From contig NZ_JAENHP010000034.1 of the NCBI RefSeq assembly GCF_016834655.1, positions 29,897-93,896 of the forward strand: 64,000 nucleotides of DNA, written 5' to 3'. The notes beneath the pieces were generated by a model. That model ran no database searches, had not been told where the DNA came from, and saw only the letters and a program-made list of their open reading frames with translations. Below, piece by piece: positions 33,571 to 41,670 of this stretch; the first letter of the stretch is position 1, and every line of letters starts with the position of its first letter. The DNA comes from Paractinoplanes ovalisporus. Lineage in GTDB: Bacteria; Actinomycetota; Actinomycetes; Mycobacteriales; Micromonosporaceae. Position numbers and translations under genes: made by a program.

Positions 33571-33861
33571 ATGAAGTGGATGCTGCTGACGTTCGGCCTG
33601 CTCGTTCTGGCTGCCGTCGGCACCGTCGCCTGGCAGTGGAGCGAGACCCGGTGGGCCGGGCAATATCTGCTGGGCCGCCGCAACACCCGGGGCGGGGAGC
33701 CGCTGCGGCCCCGCTGCCTGCCGTGCCTGGGCACCGGCCGCCTCGGACCGGAGCCGGAACGCACGCTCAACGTTCGCGGGGCCGGTTTCGAGGACAGGGC
33801 GGGCCCGGCCGCCGTCTGCCCGCGATGCCGGGGAACGGGAACAGCGCCGGACCCGCGGTGA
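33571..33861 (+). CDS. Small membrane protein with DnaJ-like zinc-ribbon motifs
   Basis: The 96-residue protein has one N-terminal TM helix (WMLLTFGLLVLAAVGTVAW), then two CxxCxGxG motifs (CLPCLGTGRLG and CPRCRGTGT) like half of a DnaJ central zinc domain, giving one four-Cys zinc site. It is divergent from the HerA/TraG-like module with 146 bp between. The ATG at 33571 follows GGGGGCGGACGA. Confidence 0.7.
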   Translation: MKWMLLTFGLLVLAAVGTVAWQWSETRWAGQYLLGRRNTRGGEPLRPRCLPCLGTGRLGPEPERTLNVRGAGFEDRAGPAAVCPRCRGTGTAPDPR

Positions 33862-33877
33862 GCAGGCCCGGCGCTGT
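33841..33877. terminator. Inverted repeat between convergent zinc-ribbon and pheT genes
   Basis: ACAGCGCCGG (33841-33850) and CCGGCGCTGT (33868-33877) are perfect 10-bp complements with a 17-nt loop. It covers the end of the small rightward gene and the 25-bp gap before pheT, a plausible shared terminator. Confidence 0.5.
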
Positions 33878-33886
33878 CCGGAGAAC

Positions 33887-36364
33887 TCAGGCGCCGCGCA
33901 GGGTGGCGCCGAAGCGGGACGAGACCGCGGCCACGGCGGCGTCGCGCGCGGCCAGGGTCTCCTCGGTGGTGAGGGTGCGGTCGGCGGCCCGGAACGTCAG
34001 CTTGTAGGCCAGCGACTTCTTGCCCTCGCCGAGCTGCTCCGACTCGTACAGGTCGAACAGCGACACCGACTCGAGCAGCTCGCCCGCCCCCGTGGCCAGC
34101 ACCGCCGAGACGTCGGCGGCGGGCACGGACGCGTCGACGATCAGGGCCACGTCGATCAGGGCCGGCGGGAACGACGAGATCGCCGGGGCCTGGGTGACCG
34201 GCGGCAGCGGCAGCGCGTCCAGGTCGAGCTCGGCCACGCTGGTGCGCTTGGGCAGCTCGAACGCGGACACGACGGCCGGGTGCAGCTCACCCGCGTGGCC
34301 GACGACCGTGCCGTCGACCGAGATCGCGGCGCAGCGGCCCGGGTGCCAGGGGGCGAGTTCGGCCGCGGCCACCGAGATCCGCTCGTCGGCGACACCGGCC
34401 GCGGACAGCGCGATCCGGACCGCCTCGACCGCGTCGGCCCAGGAAGCCGCGCGGCCCGCACCCCACCAGCCGGCGGGTTCGATCTCGCCGGCCAGCGCGA
34501 CCGCGAGGTGCCACGGCTGGAACGGCACGATCTCGTTGGCGGCGGCCCACTCGGCGTCGGTCGGGCGCCGGTCGACGCCCATGGCCGGCGGGGCGGTCTG
34601 GGCCAGAGTCGGCAGGAACACCGTCCCCATCTCGAACAGCGCCACGTCCCGCTTGCCCCGGCCCAGGTTGCGCTTGAGCGTGCCGAGCAGCGGGGGCAGC
34701 AACGACGTACGCAGCAGCGGCTCCTGCTCGCTGAGCGGGTTGGTGAGCCGTACGGCACTGCGCCGCGGGTCGTCGGCCGGATAGCCGAGCTGGTCGGCCG
34801 CGGCGGGCGCCACGAACGGGTAGGACAGCACCTCGACGTAGCCGTTCTCGGCCATCGCCCGGCCCACCGTGCGGCGGCGCCGCTGCGGGGCGGTGAATCC
34901 GCTGCCTCCACGGGCGGGCGGCAGGAGCGAGGGGATGTCGTTGTAGCCGCCGAGCCGGGCGACCTCCTCGACCAGGTCGATCGGGGCCAGCAGGTCGGGC
35001 CGCCACGACGGCGGGGTGACCTCGAGCGGCCCGGCGCCCTTGACCTGGCAGCCGACCCGGCCGAGCAGCGTTTCCACCTGTGCCGTGTCGTAGGCCAGGC
35101 CGATCCGCCGGGCGGGCAGGGCCGGGTCGAGCGTGATCGTCGCCGGGGCGACGACGTGGTCGAGGTCGAGCACCCGCTCGTCGACCGTGCCGCCGGCGTG
35201 CTCGGTGAGGATCTCGACGGCGCGCTCCAGCGCGACCAGGGTCAGCTGCGGGTCGACGCCGCGCTCCCAGCGCTTGGCGGCCTCGCTGAACAGCTTGTGG
35301 CGGCGGGCCGTGCGGCCGACCATCACCGGGTCCCAGTGGGCGGCCTCGAGCAGCACGTCGACCGTCTCGGGCTGCCACTCGCTGGTCTCGCCGCCCATCA
35401 CCGCGGCCAGCGAGATCGGGCCGGTGTCGTCGCAGATCACCATGTCTTCGGCGTCGAGCACGCGGGCCACACCGTCGAGCGTGGTCAGCTTCTCGCCGGG
35501 CCGGGCGCGGCGCACGATCAGGCCGCCGTCGAGCCGGTTGAGGTCGAAGACGTGCATGGGCTGGCCCAGTTCGAGCATCAGGTAGTTCGTGATGTCGACG
35601 GGCAGCGAGATCGTACGGATGCCGGCCGCGACCAGGCGCTGCTGCATCCACACGGGCGAGGGCGCGTGGGGGTCGATGCCACGCACGACCCGGGCCGAGA
35701 ACCGGTCACAGCCGACGGTGTCTTCGAGCTTGACCTCGTACGGGGGTTCCGCCGTGCCGCCCTTCGACGGCCGCGCCGCCGGATCGGTGTAGGCCGCGTC
35801 GAAGGCGTACGAAAGCTCGCGGGCCAGGCCCCGCAGGCTCATCTCGTACCCGCGGTCGGGGGTGATCTCGACCTCGACCAGCACGTCGGCCAGCCCCACC
35901 ACGGGCCGCGCGTCGTCGCCCGGCTTGGCCGCGCCTTCGCCCAGCACGATGATGCCGTCATGATCACCGCTCAGACCCAGTTCGGCCGCCGAGCAGATCA
36001 TGCCGTTCGAGTTCTTCCCGTACGTCTTCCGAGCGCCGATCTTGAATCCGCCGGGCAGCTCGCCACCGGGCAGGATGACCGCCACCAGGTCGCCCTCGGC
36101 GAAGTTGCGCGCACCGCAGACGATCTCCTGCGGCTCGGCGTTGCCGACGTCGACGGTGGTGAAGCGGATGGGCTTCTTGAAGCCGGTCAGTTCCTCGATG
36201 GTCAGCACCCGGCCCACGACGAGGTCGCCCTTGACGGTGGCGGCCTGGTCGACGATCGACTCGACCTCCATGCCCAGGTTGGTCAGCGCCTCGTCCAGCT
36301 GCTCGGCGGTGAGGCCGGCGGGCAGTTCGACGAACTCCCGCAGCCACGACAGTGACGTCTTCAT
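33887..36364 (-). CDS. pheT: Phenylalanyl-tRNA synthetase beta subunit
   Basis: The 825-residue bacterial PheT begins MKTSLSWLREFVELP. It has the EMAP-like tRNA-binding domain (residues about 40-150, VVGRVLTIEEL...IVCGARNFAEGDLVAVILPG), the B3/B4 editing domain, the B5 domain (PSWRPDL...LVEEVARLGGYNDIPS), the synthetase-like core, and the C-terminal anticodon-binding FDX-ACB domain (FPPALIDVALIVDASVPAADV...SLFDLYESEQLGEGKKSLAYKLTFR). It forms an alpha2-beta2 enzyme with PheS, encoded 6 bp upstream. Confidence 0.97.
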   Translation of the reverse strand: MKTSLSWLREFVELPAGLTAEQLDEALTNLGMEVESIVDQAATVKGDLVVGRVLTIEELTGFKKPIRFTTVDVGNAEPQEIVCGARNFAEGDLVAVILPGGELPGGFKIGARKTYGKNSNGMICSAAELGLSGDHDGIIVLGEGAAKPGDDARPVVGLADVLVEVEITPDRGYEMSLRGLARELSYAFDAAYTDPAARPSKGGTAEPPYEVKLEDTVGCDRFSARVVRGIDPHAPSPVWMQQRLVAAGIRTISLPVDITNYLMLELGQPMHVFDLNRLDGGLIVRRARPGEKLTTLDGVARVLDAEDMVICDDTGPISLAAVMGGETSEWQPETVDVLLEAAHWDPVMVGRTARRHKLFSEAAKRWERGVDPQLTLVALERAVEILTEHAGGTVDERVLDLDHVVAPATITLDPALPARRIGLAYDTAQVETLLGRVGCQVKGAGPLEVTPPSWRPDLLAPIDLVEEVARLGGYNDIPSLLPPARGGSGFTAPQRRRRTVGRAMAENGYVEVLSYPFVAPAAADQLGYPADDPRRSAVRLTNPLSEQEPLLRTSLLPPLLGTLKRNLGRGKRDVALFEMGTVFLPTLAQTAPPAMGVDRRPTDAEWAAANEIVPFQPWHLAVALAGEIEPAGWWGAGRAASWADAVEAVRIALSAAGVADERISVAAAELAPWHPGRCAAISVDGTVVGHAGELHPAVVSAFELPKRTSVAELDLDALPLPPVTQAPAISSFPPALIDVALIVDASVPAADVSAVLATGAGELLESVSLFDLYESEQLGEGKKSLAYKLTFRAADRTLTTEETLAARDAAVAAVSSRFGATLRGA

Positions 36365-36370
36365 GCTCGC

Positions 36371-37432
36371 TCAGACCTCCATTCCGAAGTTGGCGGTGAA
36401 CCGGACGTCGCCCTCGACCATGTCGCGCATGTCGCTGACGCCGTTGCGGAACATCAGGGTGCGCTCGACGCCCATGCCGAACGCGAAGCCCGAGTAACGC
36501 TCCGGGTCGATGCCGGCGGCGACCAGCACCTTGGGGTTGACCATGCCGCAGCCGCCCCACTCGACCCAGCGGGGGCCGTCGCGGTGCTGCGCGAACCACA
36601 CGTCGAACTCGGCGCTCGGTTCCGTGAACGGGAAGTAGTGCGGGCGCCACCGCGTGCGGGCGTCGGCCCCGAACATCGCCTTCGCGAAGTGGTCGAGGGT
36701 GCCGCGCAGGTGGGCCATGGTGATGCCCTCGTCGACGACCAGGCCCTCGATCTGGTGGAACACCGGCGAGTGGGTGGCGTCGAGCTCGTCCGAGCGGTAG
36801 GCCCGGCCCGGGCTGACCACATAGATCGGTGGCTGCCGGGTCAGCATCGAGCGCACCTGGCCGGGCGAGGTGTGCGTGCGCATCACGAGGCCGGGCAGGT
36901 CGACGTAGAACGTGTCCATCGACCCGCGTACGGCGTTGTCCGGCCCGATGTTGAGCGCGTCGAAGTTGGCCCACTCGAGTTCGAGCTCGGGCCCCTCGAC
37001 GATGTCGTAGCCCATGCCCGCGAACAGGTCACCCATGTGCTCCATGAGCGTGGTCAGCGGGTGGCGCGCCCCCCGGGGACGGCGGTCCCACGGGAGCGTG
37101 ACGTCGACGCGTTCCTCGACGAGCACCCGGGCCGCGCGCTCGATCTCGAGTTCTTCGAGCCGGGAGTCGTACGCACCCTGAACGGACTGCCGGGCCAGAT
37201 TGACCCGCTTGCCGGCGTCGGACTTCGCGGCCGGCGGCAGCGAGCCGATCTCGCGGCGGGCCAGCGACACCGGGGAACGGTCACCGAGGTGCGCGGACTT
37301 CAGCGCAGCCAGCTCGTCCAGATCGGACGCGGCGTCGAACGCTTTGCGCGCCTCGTCGACGGCGCTTTCGAGAGCGGCCGGATCGAGCAGGGCGGCCTGC
37401 TTCGGATCGTACGGATCGTTGCGGTAGGACAT
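36371..37432 (-). CDS. pheS: Phenylalanyl-tRNA synthetase alpha subunit
   Basis: The 353-residue catalytic class II subunit has an N-terminal coiled coil (ALESAVDEARKAFDAASDLDELAALKSAHLG), motif 2 around GRAYRSDELDATHSPVFHQIEGLVVDEG, FTEPSAEFDVWF, and motif 3 GFAFGMGVERTLMFRNGVSDMRDM. The ATG at 37432 agrees with the family start and GGGAG lies upstream. The following pheT begins 6 bp after the stop. Confidence 0.97.
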   Translation of the reverse strand: MSYRNDPYDPKQAALLDPAALESAVDEARKAFDAASDLDELAALKSAHLGDRSPVSLARREIGSLPPAAKSDAGKRVNLARQSVQGAYDSRLEELEIERAARVLVEERVDVTLPWDRRPRGARHPLTTLMEHMGDLFAGMGYDIVEGPELELEWANFDALNIGPDNAVRGSMDTFYVDLPGLVMRTHTSPGQVRSMLTRQPPIYVVSPGRAYRSDELDATHSPVFHQIEGLVVDEGITMAHLRGTLDHFAKAMFGADARTRWRPHYFPFTEPSAEFDVWFAQHRDGPRWVEWGGCGMVNPKVLVAAGIDPERYSGFAFGMGVERTLMFRNGVSDMRDMVEGDVRFTANFGMEV

Positions 37433-37600
37433 GGTCGGGCTAACTCCCTCACACCTTTTCAGCCATCGGGCAGTGTACGGAGGCACGGCTGAGCCGCAGC
37501 CCGCCGGTCAGGGAGTCTTGGGTGTGTCAGACCCGCGGCCCGCGACCAGCGGGCCGGCTAAAGAGCATCGTCAGGGTCGCCACGCGCTCAGCATATCGCG
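37433..37600 (-). promoter_or_regulatory. pheS-pheT leader with a hairpin and a possible leader peptide
   Basis: The gap holds a possible -10 (TATGCT on the leftward strand), then a 13-codon frame MLFSRPAGRGPRV containing one Phe codon. A hairpin GGCCCGC/GCGGGCC (37537-37543 with 37549-37555) lies inside that frame. It looks like an attenuator leader, but a single Phe codon is weak support; no T-box was seen. Confidence 0.25.
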
Positions 37601-38605
37601 TCATCGTTCCCGGCTGGCGACGGTGATGCCGGCGTGGGCGGGGATGGGTGAGTCCATGGCGGTCAGGGCAACCCCGGCCGCCTCCAGGGGGATCACCGAG
37701 CCGACCAGGCGGCCCGGGTCGAGGCGGCCCCGGGCGACCAGGTCGAGCATGGGCGGGTAGTCGGCGGCGGCCATGCCGTGAGAGCCGACCACGGTCAGTT
37801 CGCGGGCCACGACCAGGTCCCAGGGCAGCGGGGCCCGGGCGTCGTTGCCGAGCATCAGGCCTACCTGCACGTGGCGGCCTCCACGGCGCAGGGCGCGCAC
37901 CGAAGCCTCGGCGGTGGCGGCCGAACCGTAGGCGTCGATCGCGATGTCGGCCTCCTCGGTGATCTCGTGGACGATCACGGCGCCGAGGGCGGCTGCCATC
38001 GAGTTGGCCGCGGGGGACGGGTCCACGGCCAGCACGCGCATCTTCAGGGCGGTCGCGATCAGGACGGCCGACAACCCCACGCCGCCGCAGCCGTAGACGG
38101 CGACCACGGCGTCATCCCGTACGGGACCATGGCCGGTCAGCGCCCGGAAAGCCGTCGCGAACCGGCAGCCCAGGGCCGCGGCCTGCACGAAGCCGACGCT
38201 GTCGGGCAGCCGGACCAGGTTGGTGTCGGCGGCCCGCACCACGACCCGTTCGGCGAACGAGCCGGCGTGGGTGAAACCGGGCTGGGTCTGGTCGGGGCAG
38301 ATCTGGGCGCGGCCCTCGGCACAGAACCCGCACACGCCACAGCCGTTCACGAAGGGCGCGGTGACCCGGTCGCCCAGGGTGAAGCCGCGTACGGTCGGGC
38401 CGACGGCCACCACCTCGCCCGCGAACTCGTGGCCGGGAACGTGGGGCAACGGCACCGGGTCGTGGCCGCGCCAGGCGTGCCAGTCGGAGCGGCAGATGCC
38501 GGTCGCGCGCACCTCGATCACGGCCCCGTCGGGCGGGCAGATGGGTTCGGGCACCTCGGCGACGCGCGGCGCCGCCCCGACGGCCTCGTAGACGATGGCC
38601 CGCAT
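37601..38605 (-). CDS. Zinc-dependent alcohol dehydrogenase (MDR family)
   Basis: The 334-residue protein has the catalytic zinc ligands in ATGICRSDWHAW and VPGHEFAGEV, structural zinc cysteines in CGVCGFCAEGRAQIC, and the cofactor motif VYGCGGVGLSAVLIATAL. The substrate is unknown. Its ATG overlaps the SpoU methylase stop by one base (TGATG), so the two are translated together although their functions look unrelated. Confidence 0.9.
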   Translation of the reverse strand: MRAIVYEAVGAAPRVAEVPEPICPPDGAVIEVRATGICRSDWHAWRGHDPVPLPHVPGHEFAGEVVAVGPTVRGFTLGDRVTAPFVNGCGVCGFCAEGRAQICPDQTQPGFTHAGSFAERVVVRAADTNLVRLPDSVGFVQAAALGCRFATAFRALTGHGPVRDDAVVAVYGCGGVGLSAVLIATALKMRVLAVDPSPAANSMAAALGAVIVHEITEEADIAIDAYGSAATAEASVRALRRGGRHVQVGLMLGNDARAPLPWDLVVARELTVVGSHGMAAADYPPMLDLVARGRLDPGRLVGSVIPLEAAGVALTAMDSPIPAHAGITVASRER

Positions 38606-39372
38606 CAGCGCTGGGCCCTTGCCGACGCGTAGAGGCACACGGCGGCGGCCGCGGCCAGGTTCAGGCTCTCGGCGCCGCCATAGATCGGCACGCGCACGCG
38701 CCGGTCGGCCGCCTCGAGCAGCTCGTCGGGCAGGCCGTGGGCCTCGGAGCCGAACAGCCAGGCCGTGGGTTCGCGCAGAACGCCGTCGTCGGCCAGGGTG
38801 TCCAGGTCGTCCGCGCCGTAGCCGCTGGTGGCGAGCACCCGCAGGCCGGCCTCGCGCAGGGGCGTCACAACGTCCAGAGGGGTTCGCACCACATCTACAT
38901 GAAACAACGAGCCCGCCGATGCGCGGACGCATTTGCCGTTGTACGGGTCGACGGCGTCCCCGGCGAAGATCACCGCACCCGCCCCGGCGGCGTCGGCCGT
39001 GCGCAGCACCGTGCCCGCATTGCCGGGGTCGCGGATCTCGGCCGCCACCGCCACCAGCCGAGGCCGTTTGGCCAGGGCTTCCTTGAGCGGCACGTCCACC
39101 TGCTCACACACGGCAACCAGACCCTGCGGCTGCACGGTCTCGGCCAGCGACGCCAGCGCGTCGTCGTCCACCTCGGTGAAATGGGCCGACAGGTCGCCAT
39201 ACCGGGACATCGCCTCGGCCGTCGCGAACAACTCCAGCACGACGCCCGCCGCCAGCGCTTCCCGCACCGCTTGCGGCCCTTCGGCCAGGAAGCGCCCGGT
39301 CTGGTCGCGATCCCGGCGCCGCTGAAGTTTCCGCGCGGCAGCAACCCGAGGCGTACGAGCCGTAAACGTCAT
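38605..39372 (-). CDS. SpoU/TrmH-family RNA 2'-O-methyltransferase
   Basis: The 255-residue SPOUT methylase has an N-terminal substrate-binding domain (KLQRRRDRDQTGRFLAEGPQAVREAL). The three SpoU motifs are visible: IRDPGNAGTVLRTADAAG, AWLFGSEAHGLPDELL, and VRVPIYGGAESLNLAAAAAVCLY, which form the trefoil-knot SAM site. It probably modifies 23S rRNA or tRNA. Its place upstream of pheS in the rplT-spoU-pheS order is common in actinobacteria. The start is ATG 39372, or ATG 39378 two codons earlier. Confidence 0.92.
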   Translation of the reverse strand: MTFTARTPRVAAARKLQRRRDRDQTGRFLAEGPQAVREALAAGVVLELFATAEAMSRYGDLSAHFTEVDDDALASLAETVQPQGLVAVCEQVDVPLKEALAKRPRLVAVAAEIRDPGNAGTVLRTADAAGAGAVIFAGDAVDPYNGKCVRASAGSLFHVDVVRTPLDVVTPLREAGLRVLATSGYGADDLDTLADDGVLREPTAWLFGSEAHGLPDELLEAADRRVRVPIYGGAESLNLAAAAAVCLYASARAQR

Positions 39373-39563
39373 AACCATCCAAGTCGCGGGGGCGGGTTTG
39401 CTTTGGGTTTGAGCGTGACCACTCACGCACGCCGCCGGGGTGGGTTTCGCGTTCTGGACGCGCCAGCGGCCAGCGAAGCACGCCCCGGTCCCCGCGGGAG
39501 CGACGGTCCGTACGCCCCACCCAGCCGGGACATCATGATTTTGATCTGACTCCTGATACGCCA

Positions 39564-39598
39564 GCAGGCGCCTCCCAAGCCGATCGGGAGACGCCTGC
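39564..39598 (-). terminator. Terminator of the infC-rpmI-rplT operon
   Basis: GCAGGCGCCTCCC (39564-39576) pairs with GGGAGACGCCTGC (39586-39598), one mismatch, 9-nt loop, 12 bp after the rplT stop. The other sequence between rplT and the methylase start (39427-39563) shows nothing else. Confidence 0.8.
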
Positions 39599-39610
39599 GG
39601 GAAGTGTTAC

Positions 39611-40003
39611 TTACGCAGCCTGCTTGGCGGCGCCACCGGTGCCTTCGGCCGCGACCGCAGCCTTGGCAACCTCGACGATCGCCGCGAACGCAGCGGCATC
39701 GTTGACAGCAAGATCAGCCAGGATCTTCCGGTCGACCTCGATCTCGGCCAGGCGAAGACCCTGGATGAGACGGTTGTAGGTCAGGCCGTTGGCCCGGGCG
39801 CCCGCGTTGATACGCGTGATCCACAGCTGGCGGAAGTCGCCCTTGCGGTCACGACGGTCGCGGTACGAGTACTGCATCGAGTGCAGCACCTGCTCCTTGG
39901 CCTTGCGGTAAAGGCGGGAGCGCTGACCGCGGTATCCGCTGGCGGTCTCCAGCAACGTGCGACGCTTCTTCTGGGCGTTGACTGCCCGCTTGACGCGTGC
40001 CAT
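39611..40003 (-). CDS. rplT: 50S ribosomal protein L20
   Basis: The 130-residue L20 contains ARVKRAVNAQKKRRTLLETASGYRGQRSRLYRKAKEQ and WITRINAGARANGLTYNRLI. An Ala-rich C-terminal extension (EVAKAAVAAEGTGGAAKQAA) is usual in actinobacteria. It binds 23S rRNA early in 50S assembly. Third gene of infC-rpmI-rplT. Confidence 0.98.
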   Translation of the reverse strand: MARVKRAVNAQKKRRTLLETASGYRGQRSRLYRKAKEQVLHSMQYSYRDRRDRKGDFRQLWITRINAGARANGLTYNRLIQGLRLAEIEVDRKILADLAVNDAAAFAAIVEVAKAAVAAEGTGGAAKQAA

Positions 40004-40042
40004 TTCGGTACTCCTAACAGGGGAACGTGTGTGGCGCGCGCG

Positions 40043-40237
40043 TCAGCGGCCCAGCAGCTTCTTAACTCGCGGGATGTCAGCCTTGTCGACGACGACCGTG
40101 CCGGTCATCCGCCGGGTGACGTGCGAGGACTTGCCCTCGAGCAGGTGGCGCTTGCCGGTCTTCTCGCGGACGATCTTGCCCGAACCGGTGACCTTCACCC
40201 GCTTGCCGGTACCGGTGTGGGGCTTGAACTTAGGCAC
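40043..40237 (-). CDS. rpmI: 50S ribosomal protein L35
   Basis: The 64-residue basic protein MPKFKPHTGTGKRVKVTGSGK...HLLEGKSSHVTRRMTG is a full-length L35. It sits 39 bp upstream of rplT and 70 bp downstream of infC. Confidence 0.98.
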   Translation of the reverse strand: MPKFKPHTGTGKRVKVTGSGKIVREKTGKRHLLEGKSSHVTRRMTGTVVVDKADIPRVKKLLGR

Positions 40238-40259
40238 TTCGAGCCTCTTTCTGATCTTT

Positions 40260-40298
40260 CCGCACGACAGGGGGCCCGTTGCGGCCCCCTACGTGCGG
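40260..40298 (-). terminator. Large intercistronic hairpin between infC and rpmI
   Basis: CCGCACG-AC-AGGGGGCC (40260-40276) pairs with GGCCCCCT-A-CGTGCGG (40283-40298). It lies inside the operon, so it may be a partial terminator or an mRNA processing/stability element that sets the IF3:L35/L20 ratio (inference). Confidence 0.55.
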
Positions 40299-40307
40299 AA
40301 AAGCTGT

Positions 40308-40925
40308 CTACTCTGCGGTCGGTTCGGCGGCCGCCGGCGCTTCTGCCGGTGCTTCACCCTCGCGCGGCTCACGCCCCGGCTTGGTCGCCACGGCAGCCAC
40401 GGCTGCGGCCTTGGTCGCCCGGTGCGGGGCGAGAACCATGATCATGTTTCGGCCGTCCTGCTTCGGACTGGCCTCCACGAAACCGAGCTCCGAGATCTCT
40501 TCACTGAGCCGGCGCAGGAGCCGGAAACCCAGCTCGGGGCGGCTCTGCTCGCGACCGCGGAACATGATCGTCACCTTGACCTTGTCGCCCGCCTTGAGGA
40601 ACCGCACCACGTGACCCTTTTTGGTCTCGTAGTCGTGCGGGTCGATCTTCGGACGGAGCTTCATTTCCTTGATGACGGTCTGCTGCTGGTTGCGCCGCGC
40701 TTCGCGTGCCTTCAGTGCGCTCTCGTACTTGAACTTGCCGAAGTCCATGAGCTTGCACACCGGCGGCCGCGCCATGGGAGCAACCTCGACCAGGTCCAGA
40801 TCGACGTCCGCGGCCAGCTGGAGAGCGCGCTCGAGCGGGACGATGCCCACCTGCTCACCCTCGGGGCCGACCAGTCGGACCTCACGAGCCCGGATCTGTT
40901 CGTTAACGCGTGGTTCGACGCTGAT
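40308..40925 (-). CDS. infC: Translation initiation factor IF-3, non-canonical ATC start
   Basis: The 205-residue IF-3 has the N-domain RVNEQIRAREVRLVGPEGEQVGIVPLERAL, linker KLMDFGKFKYE, and C-domain VIKEMKLRPKIDPHDYETKKGHVVRFLKAGDKVKVTIMFRGREQSRPE. The N-terminus homologous to other actinobacterial IF-3 proteins (ISVEPRVNEQIR) begins at an ATC at 40925-40923, preceded by a perfect TGAGGAGG. No ATG or GTG occurs in frame before the GTG at 40850, which would remove 25 conserved residues. Rare starts let IF-3 repress its own translation (known in E. coli). The Ala/Glu/Pro-rich C-terminal tail is an actinobacterial extension. Confidence 0.95.
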   Translation of the reverse strand: MSVEPRVNEQIRAREVRLVGPEGEQVGIVPLERALQLAADVDLDLVEVAPMARPPVCKLMDFGKFKYESALKAREARRNQQQTVIKEMKLRPKIDPHDYETKKGHVVRFLKAGDKVKVTIMFRGREQSRPELGFRLLRRLSEEISELGFVEASPKQDGRNMIMVLAPHRATKAAAVAAVATKPGREPREGEAPAEAPAAAEPTAE

Positions 40926-41215
40926 GGGGCCTCCTCAGAACGGTTACATATGCCAATGTCGGTCGGCCCCGTCGCCCCATTTATCAGGGCCGGGAAAGCA
41001 GAAGACCCTGGACTGCATCTTCGGAAAGACGCATGCCAGGGCCCGCTCGACCGGTCATCGGCGCCCATGAGGACGCTCCCCGGGCCTCGGTTATTCCCCG
41101 AGACCCAGGTGACCGGACCCGGCCCTCAAGGAAAGGGCGGCGGGTGGGAACCAGCGGGCTCCTCTTTCGCGCCTGGCTCTTGCGAGCAGGCGTGGTCGAC
41201 GACGTCTAGCCTACC
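40926..41215 (-). promoter_or_regulatory. Promoter and structured leader of infC-rpmI-rplT
   Basis: A -10 box TAGGCT (41215-41210, leftward) predicts a start near 41203 and an untranslated leader of roughly 280 nt. The leader contains a long hairpin at 41007-41042 (CCCTGG, then TGC-TCTT arms around CGGA) followed on the RNA by UCUUCUGCUUU. That resembles an attenuator, as seen in other L20/IF-3 operons. The promoter lies just beyond the end of the PH-domain gene. Confidence 0.45.
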
Positions 41216-41227
41216 AGGTGCCTCTTG

Positions 41228-41668
41228 TCACGCCTCAACGGCCGCCGAGTGCAGCTTTCGCAGAGTGCGCACGCCCTCGACGGCGTAGTCCTTGTCGGCC
41301 GCCTGCAGCGCGTGGATCGACACCTGCTCCTCGTCGTGCAGCTCGAGCTGGGCCCACGGCGAGTTGCGGTCGAAGCGCACCGCCCGCACCACCGACCAGG
41401 GCAGTTCGTAACCGCCGACGACGTTGCGGATGGTGATCTTCTCTTCGTCGGCGATCACCCGCGGCCGCAGGAAGGCCAGCACGCCGAGCCCGATCAGCAC
41501 ACCCAGCCCGATCATGGCGGCCTGGTCGCCGCGCTGGAACGAGCCCGAGTTGTCGAAGCCGGCCGAGCCCTTGAGCCCGAAGCTGAGCACGGTGAACAGC
41601 ACCATGACGGCCGCCGCGATCGGGATCGCGACCACGCGGATCTTCTTGGGGCGATAGATGACGCTCAT
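41228..41668 (-). CDS. PH-domain membrane protein
   Basis: The 146-residue protein has two TM helices (VVAIPIAAAVMVLFTVLSFGL; AAMIGLGVLIGLGVLAFL) and a C-terminal bacterial PH-like domain (VIADEEKITIRNVVGGYELPWSVVRAVRFDRNSPWAQLELHDEEQVSIHALQAADKDYAVEGVRTL). Such proteins commonly follow hisG in actinobacteria. The ATG at 41668 lies 2 bp after the hisG stop and has GGTTGTGAAG upstream; a TTG five codons earlier is less likely. Function unknown. Confidence 0.82.
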   Translation of the reverse strand: MSVIYRPKKIRVVAIPIAAAVMVLFTVLSFGLKGSAGFDNSGSFQRGDQAAMIGLGVLIGLGVLAFLRPRVIADEEKITIRNVVGGYELPWSVVRAVRFDRNSPWAQLELHDEEQVSIHALQAADKDYAVEGVRTLRKLHSAAVEA

Positions 41669-41670
41669 CT

